Part shown: in pieces, positions 57,086 to 64,000 of the stretch
Layout of the letters: each line of letters begins with the position of its first letter
How positions within the stretch are numbered: position 1 is the stretch's first letter
Assembly (NCBI RefSeq): GCF_009746125.1
Contig: NZ_CP041352.1
Span: forward strand, 1,562,436-1,626,435
Source: Casimicrobium huifangae
GTDB lineage: Bacteria; Pseudomonadota; Gammaproteobacteria; Burkholderiales; Casimicrobiaceae
Length of the DNA stretch: 64,000 bases
Direction: 5' to 3'
The notes under the pieces: model-generated
The model's database searches: none
The model's input: the letters and a program-made list of their open reading frames with translations, nothing else
What the model was told of the DNA's origin: nothing
Translations under genes and position numbers: made by a program

Positions 57086-58015
57086 CTACGCGGTTGTAGC
57101 GGTTCCGTTGGTCGTGGTGGGCAGCGATCTCGCGACTACCCGCAGCGAGGCAGGCAGGACGTCGATCATCAAATGTGGCGTTTCGCCCAGGTATTCACCA
57201 TCGACCGCGATGGGTACGTCCGGGCTGCCGTGAATTTCGATGCCAGTAAAGGCGTTGGTGTGCAGCCGGGCGTCGCTCAGGTGCTTTCCCATTAGCAATC
57301 GAGGCAGCATCACCATTGCACTGGCGCGACTGAAGCGGCCCGCGACCAGCAGATCGAGCTTGCCATCGTCGATGCGGGCATGAGGCACCGCCGGGATGCC
57401 GCTGCCAAAGCTCGGTGTGTTCAATGCCGATGCGAACAGGGCGGTACCGGCTCGCAGTGGCTTGCCCTCGCAGTGCACGGTGAGGTTCCAGTGGCGCAGG
57501 AACAGCAGCTCCTTCAGCGTTGCCAGCAGGTAGCGCGGCAGCCCACGCAGCCAGCGCGGGCCGTTGAGCGCGCGCAGCGCAACAGCCGAATCGAAACCGC
57601 AGGTGCAGCAGGCGAGGAAGGGCACTTCGCGTTCGCCGAAGGTCACGACACCGGCGTCAATCGTGGTGGCCGGTGCTGTGAGCGCATGCGCCAGCGCCTC
57701 GGGCCACGCGAGGGTGAACAGGTTCAGTGCACGGGCGACGTCATTGCCGCTGCCGAGCGGGACGATACCGAGTTCGCGCGTGGTGCGCACCAGCGGCGGC
57801 AGCATGCGGTTGATGGTGCCATCGCCGCCAATCAGCACAATGCGGGCGTCGGGCGGTGTGTCCTCAATGAGCGCGTGTGCTTCCGGGATGGTGCCTGCGA
57901 CCACGAATCGCGCCCCCGGATGATCGGTGCGGATGCGGGTACGGATGGCTTCTTCCAGCTTCGCGGCACGGCCACCGCCGGCGAAGGGATTGAGCATGAC
58001 AAGGGCGGAACTCAT
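57086..58015 (-). CDS. Diacylglycerol kinase-family lipid kinase (YegS-like)
   Basis: 309 residues. NPFAGGGRA at 9-17 and the catalytic loop GGDGTINR at 63-70 mark a DAGK catalytic domain; LGSGNDVARAL is the second conserved motif. Probably phosphorylates a lipid such as diacylglycerol or a related lipid. The ATG at 58,015 is preferred; the frame reaches 58,045. Confidence 0.88.
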   Translation of the reverse strand: MSSALVMLNPFAGGGRAAKLEEAIRTRIRTDHPGARFVVAGTIPEAHALIEDTPPDARIVLIGGDGTINRMLPPLVRTTRELGIVPLGSGNDVARALNLFTLAWPEALAHALTAPATTIDAGVVTFGEREVPFLACCTCGFDSAVALRALNGPRWLRGLPRYLLATLKELLFLRHWNLTVHCEGKPLRAGTALFASALNTPSFGSGIPAVPHARIDDGKLDLLVAGRFSRASAMVMLPRLLMGKHLSDARLHTNAFTGIEIHGSPDVPIAVDGEYLGETPHLMIDVLPASLRVVARSLPTTTNGTATTA

Positions 58016-58131
58016 GGCGGGCCAGAGTATAGGCAATGCGGGCACGGGTTTCGGAGCACCCTCGACAAACCGGTGGCAGGTTTCCGTAACATGGCGGGCA
58101 TTCCTGTATTTGACCCCGACGGAGGTGGAAG

Positions 58132-58434
58132 ATGATTCTTGAAGTGGCCGACATTCGCATTGCAGCGGGCAAACAGGCCGAATTCGATGCTGCGATCAAG
58201 CGTGGTGTGGAGACCGTGATCGCGCGCGCTGGCGGTTTTTGCGGTTACAAGGTGAATCGGGGCGTCGAATCGCCCGAGCGCTATCTGCTGTTCATCTACT
58301 GGGAAACGCTGGAAGCGCACACCGTGGACTTTCGTCAGGGGCCGCTGTTCCCCGAGTGGCGTGCCATCGTCGGACCGTTCTTCGCGCAGCCGCCGGTGGT
58401 GGAGCACTTTGAGCTGGTTAGCAAGTCAGCGTGA
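58132..58434 (+). CDS. Antibiotic biosynthesis monooxygenase (ABM) domain protein
   Basis: 100 residues. A single ABM (dimeric alpha/beta-barrel) domain: MILEVADIRIAAGKQAEFDAAI and ESPERYLLFIYWETLEAH. Usually oxidises small aromatic or heme-like compounds without cofactor, though the substrate is unknown. A strong GGAGGTGG Shine-Dalgarno lies at 58,121-58,128. Confidence 0.9.
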   Translation: MILEVADIRIAAGKQAEFDAAIKRGVETVIARAGGFCGYKVNRGVESPERYLLFIYWETLEAHTVDFRQGPLFPEWRAIVGPFFAQPPVVEHFELVSKSA

Positions 58435-58452
58435 TGGTGTAGCGCCGGGGCC

Positions 58453-59025
58453 TCACCACATCAGGTGCAGGTCGCGTTCGCGTACCCAGTCATTGTCGCC
58501 GTTGTCGCGGATGATGGTGACGGTGCGCAGCACATCGCGGAACGATTCGCGCGTGACCACTGCAGCGGCAGTGCACAGCGCCTCATAGCGGTCGGTCTCC
58601 GTTGCCTGCGCCAGGGTGATGTGCGGCGTGTAGTCGAACTCGGGACGCAGGAACTCCTCCAGCGGCCCACGATACAGGCGGTCATGCATTTCAACGAGCG
58701 CGTCGGTGCCCACCTGGGTGCCGATGCCGATGAACTCGTTTTGCGCGGACCAGAATCCGTGCATCACCACCGGAAAGCAAGGCCAGGCGCGCAGCACCTT
58801 CTGCGCATGCGCCGCAATCTGGTCCAGCGTCAATCGTGAGTGAAACGGAAATACCAGCGTCAGATGCGGCGGCAGTGCCTGCGCTTGCGGGTCGTGCAGG
58901 CCGCGGAAGCGATCGATCGACTTCTGGTTGACAAATTGCGGGAACCACACGATCGCGCGCCGCGGCAGCGTCGGTCGCAGGATGTAGGTGAGTTTCTTGC
59001 GGGCCACACGGCATTCATAGCGCAA
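58453..59025 (-). CDS. 2'-5' RNA ligase family protein
   Basis: Up to 190 residues. Two HxTx motifs, HLTL at about 54-57 and HITL at about 148-151, are those of the LigT/2H-phosphoesterase superfamily. Likely a cyclic phosphodiesterase or RNA 2'-5' ligase; actual substrate unknown. The frame opens at a TTG (59,025); a GTG at 59,007 is an equally likely start. Confidence 0.85.
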   Translation of the reverse strand: MRYECRVARKKLTYILRPTLPRRAIVWFPQFVNQKSIDRFRGLHDPQAQALPPHLTLVFPFHSRLTLDQIAAHAQKVLRAWPCFPVVMHGFWSAQNEFIGIGTQVGTDALVEMHDRLYRGPLEEFLRPEFDYTPHITLAQATETDRYEALCTAAAVVTRESFRDVLRTVTIIRDNGDNDWVRERDLHLMW

Positions 59026-59094
59026 TGGCAGCCGCGTACCAGGGCGCGACAGGCAACAGGCAACTGGGCGCCGTCGTCACGGCGCCAGTGTTGC

Positions 59095-59754
59095 TCAGTC
59101 GCGCTCCAGCGATTGCAGCTCGTCGATGGTGTTGATGTTGGCGAAGGCAGCCTCGTCGTCGAACTCGACCTCCGCCACCCGGTGAGCGCTGTACCAGGCG
59201 TCAATCTTGCGGCCGCCGCTCTCCAGAAAGGCAGTCAGGCTGGGTAGCAGCGCGACGCTGTAGAGTGCGAACACGGGCTGCGCGAAGCCGCCGGTGCGGA
59301 CGACGGCGAGGTCGGCGATTTCGCTCTCCATCGCAGTATGCAGGCGGGCGACAAGGTCGAGCGGCAGGAACGGTGAATCGCACGGCGCGGTGACGATCAG
59401 CTCCGTCGTACACGCTCGCATGCCGGCATGCAGGCCGGCGAGCGGGCCGGCAAAGCCGCCAACTTCATCGCTGATGACTGGATGGCCGAAGGCCGCATAT
59501 TGCTCGACATTGCGATTGGCGTTGATCAGCACCGATCCGACCTGCGGCGCCAGGCGTTCGACGACGTGCGCCACCATGGGCTTGCCGCGAAATGGCACCA
59601 GGCCCTTGTCGCGCGAGTCCATGCGGCGGCCCATGCCGCCGGCGAGTACGAGGCCGGTAACGCGTGCCAAGCGCGATGACGAAGGACGAGTGACGAGTGA
59701 CGGGTTGACCGCCTCGTTCGCTGCATTCGATGGCGCAATGTCGTCACTGGTCAT
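59095..59754 (-). CDS. mobA: Molybdenum cofactor guanylyltransferase MobA
   Basis: 219 residues. Transfers GMP from GTP to the molybdopterin cofactor. LVLAGGMGRRM at 35-45, the signature loop, and RDKGLVPFRGKPMV follow; Asp in VTAPCDSPFLP binds metal. The first 33 residues are unusual and are encoded by half of an inverted repeat, so the true start may be the TTG at 59,670. As annotated, ATG 59,754 follows fdhD by three bases. Confidence 0.92.
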   Translation of the reverse strand: MTSDDIAPSNAANEAVNPSLVTRPSSSRLARVTGLVLAGGMGRRMDSRDKGLVPFRGKPMVAHVVERLAPQVGSVLINANRNVEQYAAFGHPVISDEVGGFAGPLAGLHAGMRACTTELIVTAPCDSPFLPLDLVARLHTAMESEIADLAVVRTGGFAQPVFALYSVALLPSLTAFLESGGRKIDAWYSAHRVAEVEFDDEAAFANINTIDELQSLERD

Positions 59755-59772
59755 TCGTCATTCGTCCTTCGA
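59675..59772. repeat. Inverted repeat at the fdhD-mobA junction
   Basis: Left arm 59,675-59,701 (GATGACGAAGGACGAGTGAC...) and right arm 59,743-59,772 (GTCACTGGTCATTCGTCATT...) are imperfect complements. The right arm carries the end of fdhD and the start of mobA. A GACGAATGACGAAGGAC string like it occurs after odhA at about 8,791-8,807. Confidence 0.65.
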
Positions 59773-60633
59773 TGCAGTGGCATCGAAAACAAAGCGACCG
59801 GGATCGTTGAACAGCAGGAAATGCTTGTTCACCGCACGGCCGATCATTGTCATGCCCACCTGCTTCGCTATTTCGTATCCCATCTGAGTGACCCCGGAGC
59901 GCGATACGAGGAAGGGCACACCCATTTGCGCGGCCTTGATCACCATTTCGCTGGTCAATCGACCGGTGGTGTAGAAGATCTTGTCGCTGCCGTCCACACC
60001 GTCAAGCCACATCATGCCGGCGATGGCATCCACGGCGTTGTGGCGGCCGACATCCTCGACGAAATAGAGCAGTTCAGGCCTTGTGTTGAACAGCGCACAG
60101 CCGTGCACGGCGCCTGCCTGCTTGTAGATGGTTTCGTGCTTGCGTACCAGCTCGGCGAGCGCGTAAAGGGTGCTTTGCGTCAGCTGCACGCTTTCGTCGG
60201 CAGCGGGCAGGTGGATCGCGTCGATGTCTGCCATCAGGTCGCCAAACACCGTGCCGCTGCCGCAGCCGGTGGTTTTGGTCCGGTGCGCCATCTTTTCTTC
60301 GAGATTGATGAGACCGTTGCGGGTGTAGACCGAGGCGGCGTTGACTTCCCAGTCCACCTGTACCGCAACGAGGTCTTCAATCGAGTCCACCAGCCGCTGG
60401 TTGCGCAGATAGCCGATGACCAGCGCTTCCGGCGCCGCGCCGAGCGTCATCAGTGTCAGGATCTCGCGCTTGTCGACGTAAACCGTCAACGGATGCTCGC
60501 CAGCGATGGCGGCGGTGCCGGCATTGCCGTGTTCATCGCGGGTGGCGACTTCAAAGGTGGCCGGGCGGGCACTCTGGCTAAGCTGCGGGCGGTAACGTCG
60601 ATCGCGGTGAATTTTGTCATCGTGTGTGGGCAT
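59758..60633 (-). CDS. fdhD: Formate dehydrogenase accessory protein FdhD
   Basis: 291 residues. FdhD passes sulfur from IscS to the molybdenum cofactor of formate dehydrogenase. The motif TTGCGSGTVFG has Cys124, but only one of the two cysteines (CxxC) of the E. coli enzyme; the second is replaced by Gly. MMWLDGVDGSDKIFYTTGRLTSEMVIKAAQ and the VSRSGVTQMGYEIA region are typical. Overlap with mobA is absent but the spacing is three bases. No formate dehydrogenase subunit genes lie in the window. Confidence 0.92.
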   Translation of the reverse strand: MPTHDDKIHRDRRYRPQLSQSARPATFEVATRDEHGNAGTAAIAGEHPLTVYVDKREILTLMTLGAAPEALVIGYLRNQRLVDSIEDLVAVQVDWEVNAASVYTRNGLINLEEKMAHRTKTTGCGSGTVFGDLMADIDAIHLPAADESVQLTQSTLYALAELVRKHETIYKQAGAVHGCALFNTRPELLYFVEDVGRHNAVDAIAGMMWLDGVDGSDKIFYTTGRLTSEMVIKAAQMGVPFLVSRSGVTQMGYEIAKQVGMTMIGRAVNKHFLLFNDPGRFVFDATASKDE

Positions 60634-60688
60634 ACCGGCATGTTAGCGACGGGTTCGCAGTTGTCCTTGTTGCCTGCGGAAAGTCCAT

Positions 60689-60805
60689 CAGCTTTTCTAT
60701 GGAATGACCATTGGATATGGGCTTTGTGAGCAAAAGTGCAAAAGTCGACAAGTAGTCAATTGACCCCATGAGCCCTTATTTGATGGGCTTTTCACGAAAA
60801 AGTCG
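60689..60805. repeat. 117-bp palindromic repeat, copy D
   Basis: Exactly 117 bases. CAGCTTTTC at 60,689, then CCATTGGATATGGGCTT, central GTCGAC at 60,744-60,749, GAGCCCTTATTTGATGG in the right half, and a right end GAAAAAGTCG finishing at 60,805. It lies 21 bases from the stop of the third dockerin-like gene, the other side being fdhD. Confidence 0.85.
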
Positions 60806-60826
60806 TTTGTTGCGAGGGAGTGGCTG

Positions 60827-62323
60827 CTAGGGCGTCAATGCATCAATGAGATTGACGATTTCGACATCGCTACGGCTGCCACGTTTGGCGCCGGCGGTGA
60901 TGGCTGCCATCGCGGCAACGTCGGTCGTGGCAGCGCCCGGATTCAACAGCCGGCGCAGGATCATCAGGCCATCGGTGTGCGGCAGCGTCTGCCCGTCGCC
61001 GTCCACGTCAAACACGGGCAATGCCCCGGCCAGATACGTCTCAATCGCGGTTGCATCGCGCAGCGTGGTGCCGGTGCCGCGTGCGCTCGCGATCAGCGCG
61101 GCGCCACGCTGGCCGAGCAGATAACGCAGGAGCAGCACGCCGTCAGTCGCGGCGTCGTAAGCGGTGGCGTCACTCTTGTCCACGTTCAGGAGCGCCACGT
61201 TACTCACGCTGATCCGGGTTCCGGTGAGTGCCGCTTGCGGTTGTGCGGCACCATACGCGGTGTTCCAGCCGGGCGTGGCGGCCAGCAGATAACTCACGTT
61301 ACCTTTTGACGAAGTGCCGTCGCGGTTGAGCCGTGTCAGCAAGCCCTGACGGTCCGCCTGATTGAGGGTGATGCGAAACTGTGTCGCGCTGGTGATCTCG
61401 ACGCCACTGGAGGTGAGGGGATAGGCGGTGCCTTCGCCATAGAGAGTGAGTTTGGTCGGATCAATGTCGTTGTTGGCACCAGCGAGCGCCACCATTTCGG
61501 TGCCATTGACGACCAGTTCACCGCTTGCGGCATCGAAGGTCGCTTTGGGCGCGATGCCGTTTTGCTCGATCACCCAGCGCAACCGTGGCAGGGTGGCAAC
61601 GGCAGCGTCCCGCGTCGAGAGTGCATCAGTGATCGGCTGCAACCTGGCGCGCGAGGCATTCAGCACCACGTTGCGGTCGGTGGTGCTGCCCTGTTCGGTC
61701 GCGGTATCGGTTTCGTACTTGATCATTTGCGCCGCACTCAGGCGGTTACGCACTCGCACTAGAGCCGCAGCGGTGCCTGTCATTGTGAAATCGATCAGAT
61801 CGGCCATCACCCGTCCCTTGCTGGTGGTCGGGCTCGTCACATCGTAGGTGTTGAGTCTTGATGTCCAGAAGAGGCTTTGTGCACTGTCTGGTGCCGTGCC
61901 AAAGAGATTGACCCAGAACTTCGCGATGATCTCTTCGTTGAGCAGGAAAGCCGGGAACCCGGCCACCGTGGCGTATCCAGCGTACATGCTCTGCAGCGCC
62001 TGATCGCGCGGGGCGTTGCCCGCAAGCGATCTCCAGAACGAGTAGGAGGTCCAGTCCAGCGCGTCTGCACCGAACATGAGAAACGACCCCATCAACGGCG
62101 TGTATGAGTCCGGCGGTCTGACGGCAGCGACGGTGAAGTCAGCCGATGAGGCCGTCGCGTCGCCAATGGTGGGCGGCGCGGCGGACGCCGTGGTTGCGGC
62201 GAACACGGTGGCGAGCAGTGTCACCGCCGACCAGCATCGGCTGGCGTTGTTGCGGCGGGCGCCGCTGGCGGCGGTCGGAAGGGGATGGCACGGGGTGGAA
62301 CGGTTGGGGCGCGACAACAGCAT
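60827..62323 (-). CDS. Exported protein with DUF4214-like region and dockerin-like C-terminus
   Basis: 498 residues. Signal peptide about 1-48 (ending TTASA). Residues about 90-160 (FGADALDWTSYSFWRSLAG and IIAKFWVNLFGTAPDSAQSLFWTSRLN) resemble DUF4214, a domain of secreted proteins. The middle has no recognised domain. The last 110 residues carry the dockerin-like module with DVDGDGQTLPHTDGLMILRRLL, the first loop degenerate (NVDKSDATAYDAATDG). Flanked by repeat copies D and F. Confidence 0.75.
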   Translation of the reverse strand: MLLSRPNRSTPCHPLPTAASGARRNNASRCWSAVTLLATVFAATTASAAPPTIGDATASSADFTVAAVRPPDSYTPLMGSFLMFGADALDWTSYSFWRSLAGNAPRDQALQSMYAGYATVAGFPAFLLNEEIIAKFWVNLFGTAPDSAQSLFWTSRLNTYDVTSPTTSKGRVMADLIDFTMTGTAAALVRVRNRLSAAQMIKYETDTATEQGSTTDRNVVLNASRARLQPITDALSTRDAAVATLPRLRWVIEQNGIAPKATFDAASGELVVNGTEMVALAGANNDIDPTKLTLYGEGTAYPLTSSGVEITSATQFRITLNQADRQGLLTRLNRDGTSSKGNVSYLLAATPGWNTAYGAAQPQAALTGTRISVSNVALLNVDKSDATAYDAATDGVLLLRYLLGQRGAALIASARGTGTTLRDATAIETYLAGALPVFDVDGDGQTLPHTDGLMILRRLLNPGAATTDVAAMAAITAGAKRGSRSDVEIVNLIDALTP

Positions 62324-62782
62324 GTCTCAATCGGAGGTCAAGCGAAGCAGGGAAGAGGCGCCTGCCTCGGTGGTGCAGGGATTTTGGGAAATTGAGGGCG
62401 ACACAATTTCAACACGATGTACCGCTGCCGTCACTGCGTGTTCCGGCGTGTCCGCCTGCAGGGACTCACCGGCACGAAAAGGCAACGCCCGTAGACGGGT
62501 TGCGATCCGTTTGCATTGGCCGCACTGCGCATCACCTTTTTGCAATAAACGCTTTAAGAATAAGGGATAGCACGCAGAAATCGACAAAGTCAACTTTGCT
62601 AATTTCCGCCTTCAAACCCAAAATGTAGCGTGACTTCTGGCTAAAAGCTGCTTGCGATCTTGCGAGAGTCGTTTTGTGCGGGTCAAGTTGTTCCGCGTCA
62701 AGGACGCCACGGTTTTGCGGGAGTAAGCGCGAGTGGCAACCTTGTGTGACAATCACTGCAAATAGAAGTGTTTGGGTGACGT
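62324..62782. other. Divergent intergenic region upstream of rppH
   Basis: This 459-base gap separates the dockerin-like gene from rppH. Copy F of the palindromic repeat occupies 62,533-62,650. I found no convincing promoter; a weak GGGTGAC lies near the rppH start. Confidence 0.5.
62533..62650. repeat. 117-bp palindromic repeat, degenerate copy F
   Basis: 118 bases. Left end CACCTTTTTG, central GTCAAC at 62,589-62,594 where GTCGAC is expected, and right end CTAAAAGCTG finishing at 62,650. An inner GAATAAGGGATAGCACGC matches GGATAAGGGCTACAGCGG in copy A. Divergent but spacing and order are kept. Confidence 0.6.
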
Positions 62783-63355
62783 ATGTTGGACAAAGACGGC
62801 TTCCGGCCGAACGTCGCCATTGTGATTGCCAATCACAGAAACCAGGTTTTTTGGGGAAAGCGGATACGTGAGCATTCCTGGCAGTTTCCGCAAGGCGGAA
62901 TCAACCCTGGCGAAAGCCCGGAGGAAGCCATGTTCCGTGAGCTCCAGGAAGAGGTTGGCTTACGGCCGGAACATGTAAGGATTCTCGGGAGAACCCGGGA
63001 CTGGTTGCGATATGAAGTGCCCTCCACGTGGATCAAGCGTGAGTGGCGCGGCAATTATCGTGGGCAAAAACAGATCTGGTATCTGCTGCGGCTGACCGGG
63101 CGCGATAGCGACCTGAATCTGCGCGCCGATACCAAACCCGAGTTTGATGCCTGGCGGTGGAATGACTACTGGGTCGATCTCGACGGTGTGATCGAGTTCA
63201 AGCGCGACGTCTACCGGCGGGCGCTGAACGAGCTTGAGCGCTTTCTGCATCAGGGCAAGCCTTACACGCGGCGCGAGCGCTTGTATGGGCCTGCAATGCA
63301 CTCGCCACCGGAGGGCTATCAATTGCCGCTAACGCAGTCGCAGTCGCGCGAGTAG
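62783..63355 (+). CDS. rppH: RNA pyrophosphohydrolase RppH
   Basis: 190 residues. Removes pyrophosphate from mRNA 5' triphosphates, starting RNase E decay. The Nudix box matches GX5EX7REUXEEXGU exactly from Gly38 to Leu60 (REL at 52-54, EE at 56-57). The N-terminus [17 protein letters not shown] is canonical. The C-terminus is longer than in E. coli (190 vs 176). It has its own transcription unit, ending at the terminator below. Confidence 0.95.
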   Translation: MLDKDGFRPNVAIVIANHRNQVFWGKRIREHSWQFPQGGINPGESPEEAMFRELQEEVGLRPEHVRILGRTRDWLRYEVPSTWIKREWRGNYRGQKQIWYLLRLTGRDSDLNLRADTKPEFDAWRWNDYWVDLDGVIEFKRDVYRRALNELERFLHQGKPYTRRERLYGPAMHSPPEGYQLPLTQSQSRE

Positions 63356-63407
63356 GCCGGGCAGCACGCGCGCGGCGGGTAAGGCCGGCTGCCGTAACCG
63401 GAAATAA

Positions 63408-63431
63408 AAAAGGCCGCAATTGCGGCCTTTT
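63408..63431. terminator. Bidirectional rho-independent terminator
   Basis: A perfect 24-base palindrome: AAAAGGCCGCAA pairs with TTGCGGCCTTTT, with an A-tract on the left and T-tract on the right. It lies between rppH (plus) and the YIP1-family gene (minus), serving both. Confidence 0.9.
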
Positions 63432-63474
63432 CTGCGCTGGTCCGGCGCGTTGCCGGACCACTGTGCGACGGAGC

Positions 63475-64000
63475 TTAGAAGCGGCCGCGCATCATGTCGG
63501 CGCCGCCCGCAAGCGCGCCAATGACCACGCTAACAATCAGCGCCGCAACGATGTAGCAGACGACGATCAGCGCCGTGTAGCCGATCGACTTGTCCTCAGG
63601 GTTCTTCATCAGTACAGGCAGGCCAATGTAGAGAAGATAGAGACCGTACAGCGCGGCGATGATAGTCAAGACGCCGAGCATCGGGATCAGCGAAAGCACG
63701 CCGGCAATCCACACCGGTGTCGATGAGTAGATCACCAGCTTCAGCGCCTGGATCAGATTTTTTTCGCCGCTGAACGTTGGTGCCAGCGCATTGACGATCA
63801 TGCCCACCAGATAGATGACCCCAAGGCCAAGCACGTAGCCGATGATCAGTTGAGCCAGGCCTGCCGCGATCGGGGTGCGGATGGTGCCGACGATCGGCAT
63901 CGACACGCCGATCACCGTCATGCCGATGAAACCGCAGATGGCCGGAATCAGGGCGAGGATCGCGGCGTAACCGACATAGAGTGACTTGACGTCGGTCGTC
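63475..64000 (-). CDS. YIP1-family membrane protein (5' truncated)
   Basis: The frame is open to the window edge on the minus strand. About 175 residues are visible, starting TTDVKSLYVGYAAILALIPAICG, with about five membrane helices. Matches the YIP1 domain of bacterial integral membrane proteins, function unknown. It ends 43 bases from the bidirectional terminator. The true start is outside the window. Confidence 0.8.
   Translation of the reverse strand, partial: TTDVKSLYVGYAAILALIPAICGFIGMTVIGVSMPIVGTIRTPIAAGLAQLIIGYVLGLGVIYLVGMIVNALAPTFSGEKNLIQALKLVIYSSTPVWIAGVLSLIPMLGVLTIIAALYGLYLLYIGLPVLMKNPEDKSIGYTALIVVCYIVAALIVSVVIGALAGGADMMRGRF

Overview
The window is high-GC chromosomal DNA from a betaproteobacterium, most likely of the Burkholderiales. 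This rests on gene order: sdhCDAB-sdhE-gltA-odhA-odhB-lpdA-zapE, followed by the minus-strand series rlmN-pilW-rodZ-ispG-hisS-yfgM-bamB-der-hfq-hflX-hflK-hflC-DUF2065, with ndk just upstream. It is not a phage or plasmid. I found no rRNA, tRNA, CRISPR array or transposase gene.

Layout. (1) 1-13,019: a GntR regulator, cut by the window edge, then the TCA-cycle block (succinate dehydrogenase, its flavinylation factor, citrate synthase, the three 2-oxoglutarate dehydrogenase subunits, a 52-residue membrane microprotein and ZapE). (2) 13,071-15,252: a glycosyltransferase and a DUF2855 protein. (3) 15,459-31,697, minus strand: membrane quality control (HflK/HflC, HflX), Hfq, ribosome assembly (Der), outer-membrane assembly (BamB, YfgM), HisS, IspG, RodZ, PilW, RlmN and Ndk. 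A 2.6-kb plus-strand segment between hisS and ispG carries a diguanylate cyclase and an unusual Cys/His-tailed protein. (4) 32,078-39,916: GNAT and DinB proteins, an RnfD-like/DUF2330 pair, a long-chain acyl-CoA ligase and an S33 hydrolase. (5) 40,004-47,834: two very large exported proteins, a metzincin-type protease and a 14-repeat kelch protein, both ending in a duplicated dockerin-like calcium-loop module. (6) 47,995-51,290: an alpha/beta hydrolase, an AT-richer gene with a possible HEPN motif, and a VapBC-type toxin-antitoxin pair. (7) 51,552-60,633: PhnA/YjdM, an S9 peptidase, a nitrilase-family protein, an AAA ATPase, and molybdenum-cofactor genes (moeA, mobA, fdhD) mixed with a lipid kinase, a monooxygenase and a 2'-5' RNA ligase. 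(8) 60,827-64,000: a third dockerin-like exported protein, rppH, and the 3' part of a YIP1-family membrane protein.

The most striking unexplained feature is a family of near-palindromic intergenic repeats of about 117 bp, with six recognisable copies. Each starts with a CAGCTTTTC-like arm, has GTCGAC or a close variant at its centre 55-58 bases in, and ends with the arm's reverse complement. Two copies bracket the third dockerin-like gene, and another lies between the first two. Three or four other small inverted-repeat families also occur; one copy is translated in frame inside MoeA and another forms the N-terminus of MobA.

All calls come from reading the sequence and known family motifs. 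No database search was run.
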